A stretch of DNA of 64,000 bases, taken from the NCBI RefSeq assembly GCF_037392515.1, contig NC_090291.1:14262501-14326500 (forward strand). The letters are read 5' to 3'. The notes below the pieces were generated by a model. That model was not told the DNA's origin. It made no database searches and was given only the letters and a program-made list of their open reading frames with translations. Below, piece after piece: positions 56,156 through 64,000 of the stretch (position 1 is its first letter; the number at the start of each line of letters is the position of its first letter). Origin of the DNA: Haliotis asinina (taxonomy: Eukaryota; Mollusca; Gastropoda; Lepetellida; Haliotidae). The translations under genes were made by a program, and so were the position numbers.

Positions 56156-57274
56156 GTGGATAAGGAAACCTTATGGACACTTTGGGGGAATCTGGGTAAC
56201 TGAAACCAACCGGAGACTTAGTAGACTCTGGATGACGGAAACTCACTGGAGTCCTGCGGGAATCTGGGTTACGGAAACGAAAAATTTCTGTTTTCCGGAA
56301 AACTGAAGGAAATGTAGAGAAAAGATTCGGAAATCTAATTGAAACTTAAGTTTCCATTTTCTTTCAGTTAGGTTTCCGGACACCAAAAAATAATTTTTCA
56401 AGTTTATGTTGGTTAGGTTTCGTTGAAGATGAACCAATGTATCCCATATGCATATTCGCATTGTAATCGGATGCGTTTTGATAGTGACACAAATTACGAG
56501 AATTGCTGAAACCATGAGTCATGAACCGTAATGCTAATTGGATGGCACCATCTAGTATGTACATTAGTTCCTATTTCCCTCTGTGTGTAGGCGTATTTTG
56601 ACTAATTTTTCCCTTTATTAACAGAGTCCTAGCAATATCTTCCAGTGAAATGACGGAAGTAACATACACAATTTTAGCTGACATCATTGCTTGTTTAAAG
56701 TATTTTAAAACAATATTTCAGTTCCAATAATATTTTTATTATCTGTATGAACCGATACTGTACTGTTTGGCCCGAGGAGGGCGTGGCGTGGTTTATGCTT
56801 TTTACGCTTCTTATAGAAATTAAGGTTTTTACTATTTTTCAAAATATTAATTGACTATATTATGAACACAAGAGACCGGTATTGAGGATATGCATGCTAC
56901 AAATAGACAAAATTAATGGATGTAGGACAACTTAAGAAAATGCTACAGAATGAAGAAATTTAAGTTTTCATTATTTACATTTCCAACAAGCGCAGACTTA
57001 CTGGCAAAACGGTTCAAATTGGTTTGGTGACCCAGAAATGTGTTATTGGATTGTCTAAAATGTATACGTATGAGTTATTCAGTGATGTCTTTGTGTGAAA
57101 CATACGTGATGTAATGGGCGTCTCCAGACCGGCCTCAATTGTGGCAGAAAGCTTATACATACTACAGCCAACATTTTTCTATAGATTAGTTCGATCCAGT
57201 GATTTCATTCCGCAAGCAATACGAAAGGAGAACACCCCAGCCGCAATAAGACCGCATCATAAATTATGGCTGGG

Positions 57275-57275
<1 letters not shown>
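56156..57275. other. Intergenic, no gene recognised
   Basis: AT-rich. An imperfect tandem/inverted set of GGTTTCCGGACACC/GGAAACC-type phrases lies at 56190-56420 (ACTGGAGTCCTGCGGGAATC, GGTTACGGAAAC, TTTCCGGAAAACTG). Function unknown. Confidence 0.4.
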
Positions 57276-57318
<43 letters not shown>

Positions 57319-57319
57319 T
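57276..57319. repeat. (GAT)n microsatellite
   Basis: About 14 GAT units, read as poly-Asp or poly-His in chance frames. Confidence 0.97.
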
Positions 57320-58850
57320 ATAGGAGGTGACCCATTTTGTTCTGGGGAGGTTGTGGGGTCATCAGTTTTATACACGTGTGGAGAAGGGGTCATTGATTTT
57401 GTACATGTCACGTGTGTGGGGTTGAGGGGTGTCACTTACTTTGTACATTAATTTTAGGGGAGGTAATTCACATTGTACATGCAACTCCATAACCAAAAAA
57501 AAGGAAAAAACATCGTCACCCCCCACCCTAACCCCAACAGACACCCCCCAACCGCCAACCATATACTATGAACTGTCCCTAAGGCTGCCTCAGCGTAAAG
57601 TAGATTCGTGCAACGGAATGTCAACCTTCGTAAACGACTAAGGTTAAAATTTATGGAGATAAGATAACAAGTAAGGTCGTTTTTCACAACAACACCCTGA
57701 TATTCTGTGTTGGAATAATCCAGTTGACGACAGCCAGGTTGTTTGAGTTCACCTTGGTGCGGTCTGTCAGTATATATATATATAATCAAACCTCTACGTG
57801 TGTATTGAATACCTCAAACTAAGTACACGTGTATATGTAAACTGACAATTCCGTCTGTGAGATATGCAGAGACCAGTTGATATTCTCAAGATACACTGAG
57901 TTCTCTATAACAGTATTGGGTATCCATATCGGGAGACTGATACACATATATTCGTTACCATCCTCACAGTTTGATAAATATGTTGGCCCCGTAACATATG
58001 TTGGTTAGAATTTCTCGTCAGAAACCAGTGTTGTTATTTACTTGTTTGAAAAATTATCCCACTTGAGATCCACACTCATGTACCATGTTATAGCTATGTC
58101 TTATGTGAATATTATTGTACATCGTGCTAAATCGGTGGCCTACTCATATGTTTAACGAGTTATAGTAACGTGCAAGCAGTATTAGTTTTATCTTTGAACT
58201 GCCAACAAAACAACAAACAAAACACAGGCTTTATGTACTGTTTGTACTGTAATGTCAGTAGTTCTTCCTCAAATATTCATTTGTGACAATGTTGCAAGTT
58301 TAGACCGTGACCTATGTGTATCCCTCAAATGGGATAAAACTCTTAATAGGTGAAACTTACATGTTTAATCTGTTGGATGTCTTCCATTTTGTTGTCGTGT
58401 CTGATTGAAAGAACTTTAGCCCTTAGCCAATGTATGTTTCTCATTGCTGTTGCAACAGAGAATCCAAGGGAGGTAATGTGTAGTTCCACATGTCATGGAG
58501 TTATTTCCCTTTGACCAGGGGATAGCGTTTGAGACTTTCCAGCAAATGTAAATTTGTTGCATACATTTACTTGAGAACATCTTTTAGATTTAATATTTCC
58601 TTTTTGATAATGCCAATTATAGGAGATACACAGGTGATACTTTTCGACAATAACAACGACAAAATTTCATGCAGACTATTTTAATTTAGCATCATAAGTC
58701 GCTTCAATATCACCTTCCATGGACAATTTCAGAGAAAGGAGACTTTAGTAATTTCGACTTTCAACAATAGGTTAAATATTCTTTGCACAGGTTTGCCCCA
58801 AAGTTGAAATGAAATTTTAAACATACAGTAAAGAATGTGAACAGGAACAT
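57320..58850. other. Intergenic, no gene recognised
   Basis: AT-rich; a short (TA)n tract lies near 57770-57783. Confidence 0.4.
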
Positions 58851-58941
58851 TTGCACTGTGACCTACTTTATATCCGTTGCAGCATAAGTAAAATGGAATA
58901 TTGGTTTGAAAGTTGTGCCTGTCCCCTTTTCGTCATTCCAG

Positions 58942-59113
58942 ATGGCGGCAGCTACCAAAACTGGATTCGTCGGCATCTGACGCCAGTGCAGGTGCAAGAA
59001 GTCGGGACAATGACCCGATCCATCACAATTCGCTGACCAGCGGGGCGATCACCACAGAAAGCCACGACGGGGATGGACTTGAATACTCGGAGACATCGGT
59101 TGGACAGTCTTGA
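58942..59113 (+). CDS. Possible terminal exon: acidic, Ser-rich protein end
   Basis: A classical pyrimidine tract and CATTCCAG (AG 58940-58941) precede a GC-richer open frame that starts in phase 1 or 2: WRQLPKLDSSASDASAGARS, RDNDPIHHNSLTSGAITTES, HDGDGLEYSETSVGQS and TGA 59111-59113. The composition resembles the cytoplasmic tail of a receptor. No upstream exon or domain was identified in the window, so both gene identity and use are uncertain. Confidence 0.4.
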
Positions 59114-59267
59114 CCGACTTCTAAAGGTTAAGCATCTGGTGGTCCTGAAAGATGCATTCATGATTAAGCGTCAATCAGGTTGAAATAATCACTTCAATGA
59201 ACATCTGTAAATCTTGGCGAAGCATTTGAACAAGCTCGGTGCTGAAGACCATCGGTTATTATGAATA

Positions 59268-59450
59268 TGAATGAGTGAGTGAGTGAGTGAGTGAGTATTT
59301 AACGTCACGTCGGCAATATTGCAGCCATATCGTGACGAGAACGATTAATTACAAAAATACAAATGAATTAATAGCACATACATTGAAATGAATTAATAGC
59401 ACATACATTGTAAAAACCTGTCAACGAAGGACAGTAAAACTAACTTGAAT
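59268..59450 (-). repeat. SINE family C, tail and body
   Basis: GAGTGAGTGAGTGAGTGAGT, AACGTCACGTCGGCAATATT, GCAGCCATATCGTGACGAGA (arms 59303-59308 and 59332-59337), then AACCTGTCAACGAAGGACAG. A 30-bp direct repeat (TGAATTAATAGCACATACAT) lies inside. Confidence 0.8.
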
Positions 59451-60139
59451 GAATAAGAATGAAGGATTCAAACCAACTATCAGTGAAACCACGCTCGTCT
59501 ATGGGGCGCAGCAGCGCACACGCTGATCGGGGATTATTCTTCTCTTTTGTGGCAATGTTGTTGTTTGGTATTTATGGGCCATGGTGGGCGCGCTTACCAA
59601 AGCGCTACGCTAGAGATGACGGGATCGGACCGGGTGTAAAACACCTTGGCGTCAACTTTGTCTTTTGTTGTTGTCACAACCTCCAGTGCACAGTACTCAA
59701 CCCTGTACGCTTAAAAGAACCCACGAATCCGTTGGTATATGACCTGATGTTGGTAACATGAATACATGCAAACACCTAGTTGCGTGTACAGCAACGTGCA
59801 GTAAACTTGAAGTACTGTCACTATGTGTCTCAGTCCACCCACCAGTGAATGGGTACCTCGGAAGGATGAGAATGTTGCAATGATTCGATGAGAGAGTTGT
59901 AAGCTCCCGGGGCGTTCAGATTGATAATAGGATGTGCCGTTGAGACTGACATTCAGTTATCGAGGGGAACAGCGCCTTTCTGCTATGCTCTACGGCGGTC
60001 TTTCACTCACAGAAGCCAATTATCATTCACGAAACGTACAAAACAGAACAAAAGAATGCATAAATAAAAAAGCATTCATTTTTTTACGTTTCGGCAATAT
60101 GAAACAGTCGGTTCCTAAGTACGACGGCAGAAGTACAAA
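59451..60139. other. Intergenic, no gene recognised
   Basis: The open frame at 59459-59761 has a hydrophobic middle but no supporting context. Confidence 0.4.
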
Positions 60140-60240
60140 CGGGATTGGGTGCTCAGACTCGCTGACTTGGTTGACACACATCATCGTATCTCGGTTGCTC
60201 ATGCTGTTGATCACACGATTGTCTGAGTGCGACGTTAGAC
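60140..60240 (+). repeat. SINE family B fragment
   Basis: GGGATTGGGTGCTCAGACTC, GCTGACTTGGTTGACACACA, TCATCGTATCTCGG and GTTGATCACACGATTGTCTG; a second fragment (TCGATGTTCATG, TTCTGGTCCAGACAATATGG) follows at about 60275. Confidence 0.6.
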
Positions 60241-60355
60241 AAAAACCAACCAACCAACCCAATTGTGTAAATCGATGTTCATGATAAAGGGATTTTCTGG
60301 TCCAGACAATATGGAATATTGTCAAATGAGGTGTTAAACTACAAACGAAACAAAC

Positions 60356-60484
60356 CTGCAGACAGCAAAATGGATGGTGGGTTGAATGCCGAGTATCACC
60401 CAGCAAGTGTCATTGGCATCTCCCGTGTAGCTCCGTAACACCATCATGTCTGCTGGGCATAGGTCCTTGGTCAAGTTGACCAAC
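60356..60484 (-). CDS. Unrecognised secreted protein, exon C
   Basis: A 129-bp exon on the minus strand encoding LVNLTKDLCPADMMVLRSYT, GDANDTCWVILGIQPTIHFA and VCR. The acceptor is GTATTTCAG and the donor is CTGCAG|GTTTGT. It enters in phase 2 (AT+G gives Met) and exits in phase 2. Three Cys and sequons NLT and NDT fit an extracellular protein. I do not recognise the family. An exon after it must exist because no stop is reached, but none was found. Confidence 0.6.
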
Positions 60485-60529
60485 CTGAAATACCGGGAAC
60501 AATTACTCAATGGGGGAAAACTTGGCCAA

Positions 60530-60745
60530 TACAGGAAAGCTTAAACAATAAGGGAAAGCTCTGTCAGTGAGGGAAAGCGTACCCAATAAGGGAAAGATCT
60601 GTCGGTGAGGGAAAGCGCACCCATTAAGGGAAAGCTCTGTCGGTGAGGGAAAGCGTACCCAATAAGGGAAAGCTTAGTGAAAAAGAGAAAGCTTAGTCAA
60701 CACGGGAAAGCTTGCCCCAAAAAGGAAAGCTAATAAGGGAAGACA
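60530..60745. repeat. 19-bp/38-bp minisatellite
   Basis: Units begin GGGAAAG at 60552, 60571, 60590, 60609, 60628 and 60647, exactly 19 bp apart. Two types alternate (GGGAAAGCTCTGTCGGTGA and GGGAAAGCGTACCCAATAA), giving a 38-bp higher-order period, then decay toward 60745. It lies in the intron between exons B and C of the secreted-protein gene. Confidence 0.9.
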
Positions 60746-60747
60746 AT

Positions 60748-60960
60748 GCTTGAGTGAGTTTAGTTTTATGCCGCTTTTAGCAATATTCCACCAATGCCAC
60801 GACGGTGGACAGCAGAAATGACCTTCGCACATTGTATCTATTTGGTACTTTAAAATGTAACTCACACACGCATTCTTTTACCCATGTGCGAATCGAACCT
60901 GGGGCTTTGACGAGAGCCCTTTGACATAATGAGCGAACGCTTTAACCACTAGGCTAACCC
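60748..60960 (-). repeat. SINE family A
   Basis: GAGTGAGTTTAGTTTTATGC, CGCTTTTAGCAATATTCCAC, GTGCGAATCGAACCTGGGGC, GAGCGAACGCTTTAACCACT: nearly full length, with a small insertion. Confidence 0.8.
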
Positions 60961-61135
60961 TCTGCCCTAACATTCTCTCTATCCACTATCCACTCGCCAC
61001 TATCCACAAACCACAGGCATTTAATCTGGCACTAAACATGGTCAACATTGGCGACATCCAATTGTTCGATACAAGCGCTAATTGCATCCCGCTGAGACAG
61101 CTCGTTCGTTTGTATTGTCCTGGAATTATACTTAC

Positions 61136-61234
61136 ATGGGATCCTCTGGAATTTTAGGCTCAGCCGATGAAGTGTTGAATAAATTCAGGCATCCAGTGAG
61201 GTTCACCGCAGCGGTCTCGTTGTTGATAGCTTCC
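61136..61234 (-). CDS. Unrecognised secreted protein, exon B
   Basis: A 99-bp exon encoding EAINNETAAVNLTGCLNLFN, TSSAEPKIPEDP. The acceptor is TTTCATTCAG and the donor CCCAT|GTAAGT is close to consensus. Phase 2 on both sides: GC+G gives Ala with exon A, and AT+G gives Met with exon C. It has three sequons (NET, NLT, NTS) and one Cys. Frame continuity across three independent splice junctions is the main evidence that it is real. Confidence 0.65.
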
Positions 61235-61264
61235 CTGAATGAAATAGCGACATAACCTTGAGGA

Positions 61265-61575
61265 ATGCGTGAACATTTAATGTCACATCAGCAATAATTC
61301 AGCTATATCGTGACTACAACAAAACAGTCTTACAATAATACATTGATAAATTTAGACAATAAAAGCTTTTTCACAACTGGCAACAACAACAACCATAACT
61401 AGAGTAGTTTAAATAAATATCTGTATATCTGTCTGTATAACTAACAGGTATCCCTAAATTAATTAATAATTTTATAATTATGTTTCTATTGAAAACGATG
61501 CAACACAAAATGAGATATAGATCGCCGGCAACTGATAGAAGGACCCAGCAACTGATAGAAGGATCAAGGGCTATT
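61265..61575 (-). repeat. SINE family C
   Basis: TTTAATGTCACATCAGCAAT, AATTCAGCTATATCGTGACT, then the reversed body (AGATCGCCGGCAACTGATAG). The ACTC tail is missing. A short direct repeat (CAGCAACTGATAGAAGGA) lies at the far end. Confidence 0.65.
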
Positions 61576-61976
61576 GCCATTGCTACATCTTCAGGTGTGG
61601 GAGATTACTGACTAAATTCTGACATTAGAAGAATACATGTACATACTCTTTGATGAAACTTTCTTTGAATGGCTGGGGCTTACGTAACCTCCTAGGGTGC
61701 AATTATTTACGTTTTTACAACTATAGCTGATGAATTGAAACACTGATCCTTTCTGATTGATAAACATAACACAAAGAAAACAAAATGTGAGAACATGGAG
61801 AATTCGACAACATTAATCAAATGTTACTGAAAGTAAGCGAATCGATACGTTTGTCAGTGGTTGTCATCAAGCTGATCTCAGTTTAGGAGTTGCAAAGGGT
61901 TATGGGTCTAGTAAGATATCTCAATTCACGGGACCTTAAACCTACGATGAAACCCGTCAGATATAGTAGGTTCCAG

Positions 61977-62086
61977 GACCCCGTTCCATAAAACGGCCTT
62001 AGAGCTCAAGTTATCGTAAGTCCCACACCTAACGTAGGGTTACGACATCAGGGTGCTAAGATCACTTTAATGAACGAGGCTTTGGG
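61977..62086. mobile_element. GGACCCCGTTCC palindromic MITE-like element, diverged
   Basis: GGACCCCGTTCCATAAAACG and GTTATCGTAAGTC on the left; GGTGCTAAGATCAC and AATGAACGAGGC on the right. It resembles the GGGCCC palindrome family. Confidence 0.45.
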
Positions 62087-62235
62087 TCTTGGAACTGTAA
62101 TGAGCTCTGAAAGAACATTATTTTTCGGGCCTTAAACACTGTGATGGCATCTGGAAAAAGCCTCAGGTTCCATAGCCTTAGCATTGTAATGAGGTCTGAA
62201 TGAACATTATTTTCCGGGGGAAATCCACGGCGAAC
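62087..62235. repeat. Diverged tandem pair, period about 95 bp
   Basis: TGTAATGAGCTCTGAAAGAA CATTATTTTTCGGG and TGTAATGAGGTCTGAATGAA CATTATTTTCCGGG lie about 95 bp apart, each preceded by a CTT(T)GGGT/CAGGTTCCATAGCCTT-like phrase. Confidence 0.6.
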
Positions 62236-62913
62236 GCACTTTAATGCAGATAAGTAGTTCTTATCTGCCAGGTCTTTTCAGTGTAATGGAATCAGCCGGA
62301 TATTTCAACTTTATGGACCGCCGTACTACAATTAGGCATCTAAACAAACGCTGTGTTCGTCGCCTGATGGGGCCTGTTCAGTGGAATTGAGTCGGGAAAT
62401 GGCAGATACCAGGACCATTGGAATGGAAGGAGCACACAGCAGACAGCCCGTAAGGCTAATACGGGGGTTGATCGTAGTAACTGCATTTAGATGACCCTCT
62501 TAAATAAACAGGTCAAATCTTTGTCTTTGCTGCTTTCTGTGAATGAACCGTTTGATTATTCCCAAACAGGTGTCCAGTCGGTTTATACATTGGAGGCATT
62601 TTAGATAGGTCGCTTCATCAGGTTTTAGTCTGTTCCTTGTCATGAAGTTCATCTGAACATTTATAGTCCAAACAGGGTATATCGTTTTCAGGCCTTGGGA
62701 ATCGTAAGAGCAAACATAGAAATACCTCTCCGGTTAGCCTGGTACCAGTTACAGCGGGATAGACAATGAAATGGGATTTATCCGTAGTTACAAGATTGGG
62801 GTCTGTTTTCTATCTGATTCAGTAAAGACGGAAATAAATACACCGCGAAGAATCCCCCAAAGTTGCATCATTGCCATCAGTTTCAGTGAGATGGACAAAA
62901 CAAGTGTCCTTAC
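62236..62913 (-). other. Intron between exons A and B, upper part
   Basis: No repeat or exon recognised in this part of the intron (62913 down to 61235 overall). Confidence 0.4.
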
Positions 62914-63107
62914 GCAGGGTATTCGGTTGCGTTGCTGGACAACATGAATGGCTGTGAGAAGTCAGTTTGTTGAGGGCAGTTTGCGACGAATTTCCAGATG
63001 AAGCGTTTGTCTCTCACGTTGGCCTCTTCCAAGTCATCATCAATGTTGACGTCATCAACGTCACTGGACACGACAGCAGGGATGATCAGGACGACCAGAA
63101 GTAGAAG
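62914..63107 (-). CDS. Unrecognised secreted protein, exon A with signal peptide core
   Basis: A 194-bp exon entered in phase 0: LLLLVVLIIPAVVSSDVDDV, NIDDDLEEANVRDKRFIWKF, VANCPQQTDFSQPFMLSSNA, TEYPA. The first 15 residues form a signal-peptide core that ends in A-x-S-S. An acidic stretch and the dibasic DKR follow, so a propeptide cleaved after KR is possible. The acceptor is GTACTTCAG, with a stop just upstream in the same frame, so the initiator Met must be in an earlier exon (above 63120, not identified). The donor is CCCTGC|GTAAGG, phase 2. The three exons together give about 140 residues with five Cys. Confidence 0.6.
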
Positions 63108-63132
63108 CTGAAGTACACGTTAATCAACATTA

Positions 63133-63235
63133 TACATAGAAGGATCTAATGTGGTTACATATACAAGGATCTAAAGTGGTTACACGTGGAAGGATATCAA
63201 GTGTTTACACGTAGAAGGATCTCAAGTGGTTAAGG
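63133..63235. repeat. About 25-bp minisatellite, four units
   Basis: Units of the form TACACGTAGAAGGATCTCAA GTGGT, 23-25 bp long, lie immediately upstream of exon A. Confidence 0.85.
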
Positions 63236-63239
63236 CATC

Positions 63240-63440
63240 AACAACTTGACACGTCCGGGTCAGAATCGGCCTTCATCAGCCGGTGATTATCGTAAGAGCC
63301 GACTAACAGGATCGGGTTGGACAAACTTGCTGACTTGGTTAACATAATTATTATATTGTATCCCTATTGCGTGGATGGATGCTCATGATGTCAATCACCG
63401 TGCTGTCTGGTCCAGATTGATTATTTACATATTGTGTACA
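63240..63440 (+). repeat. SINE family B, diverged
   Basis: GGCCTTCATCAGCC, ATCGTAAGAGCCGACTAACA, GGATCGGGTTGGACAAACTT, GCTGTCTGGTCCAGATTGAT in sense orientation. Confidence 0.7.
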
Positions 63441-64000
63441 AAAGCTACACTTGTGGCAAGCATAGCTACAAAGTCTTAATATATCTGTTATACTACGAAT
63501 TAACCAGAAATCAATTGACTGTATCGCTATGCACAGTTTTCTGATTGTATCAAATGGCCGTTCTATAAACTTTATGTGTCCATCATACAAATCTGTGTCG
63601 TATGTCTGTGTTTGTGAATGACCTAGAATCTGAGAATATAAAGGAATAGTAACTGGATGTATAATTTTGGGGAAAAGAATTCTGAAATGATATAAGTATC
63701 AATCTGCTGAAGCAAAATTCAGTGCAATAATACACCTGCGTTTTTTGCGATCACGATTAATGGTCCGCTCGCACCACAAGCATATATCTTACACCAAAGC
63801 TCGACATTTATGCTTTCATCACTGTACACGCTTGTATTAAAAATACATACCTAACATAATGCAACTGGAAAATTCTTCAAGAACTGTAAGGTCACACTCG
63901 TTCACTCACTATGTCACTAATATTAAACACTGACAATTTGTCGCTTTCTAGCCCACTCGCGTTCCCTCACCCACCATGTCTATGCACTCTGCACATACGA
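63441..64000. other. Window end, no gene recognised
   Basis: AT-rich. It would contain or precede the first exon of the secreted-protein gene if that gene starts nearby. Confidence 0.4.

Noticed and set aside
57114..57435. Poly-Asp and poly-His open frames
   Set aside because: They are artefacts of the (GAT)n microsatellite.

Overview
The window looks like nuclear DNA from a marine mollusc, most likely an abalone (Haliotis) or close relative. That is an inference. It rests on the many dispersed short elements carrying GTGAGTGAGTTTAG / TTTTACGCC blocks, which I associate with Haliotis sequence, on genes split by AT-rich introns with GT-AG borders and consistent phases, and on the mix of LINE, Penelope, Tc1 and SINE relics. 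Most of the sequence is intron, intergenic DNA and repeats. No bacterial-type operon, rRNA gene, functional tRNA or CRISPR array was seen.

Three split genes can be assembled from the sequence. (1) At 381-5357 (+) is the 3' part of a fucolectin/F-type-lectin-like gene: two exons of a fucolectin-type (FTP, discoidin-like) domain, then one PAN/Apple exon ending in a stop, all joined in phase 1. A decayed half-copy of the PAN exon lies just downstream. (2) At 28541 down to 16770 (-) is a beta-1,4-galactosyltransferase (GT7). Exon 1 has the start codon and membrane anchor. Exons 2-4 carry the IPYRDRE, DVDLIP and WGWGGEDDD motifs, with phases that join exactly. The last two exons expected from the family were not found. 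(3) At 63107 down to 60356 (-) are three exons joined in phase 2 that encode an unrecognised secreted protein with a signal peptide and a dibasic site. Two more single exons are possible (40528-40687 and 58942-59113, both +).

Intron 1 of the galactosyltransferase (20913-28306) holds a nearly full-length LINE on the same strand (about 21630-26340). It has an ORF1 with a 2A-like peptide behind a hydrophobic N-terminus, an APE endonuclease, a reverse transcriptase and a C-terminal CCHC motif. All of it lies in one reading frame broken only by stop codons. Intron 3 holds a 29-bp/98-bp minisatellite. Downstream of exon 4 is a Tc1-like element (14501-16113) with its inverted repeats and a full-length transposase frame containing three stops. 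Other relics are a LINE tail at 1.3 kb, a Penelope RT/GIY-YIG fragment at 31.86-32.61 kb and a Jockey-like RT at 52.7-53.8 kb that is split by a MITE-like palindrome.

Three short element families, here called A (tRNA-like head), B (about 250 bp) and C (about 300-500 bp), fill the rest. They have different bodies but share one 3' tail: a hairpin followed by (ACTC)n. The closing stem of that hairpin differs between B and C at two base pairs, and both differences are compensated. This is the least expected structural signal in the window. By convention here, the sense strand of a SINE is the one that ends in ACTC repeats.
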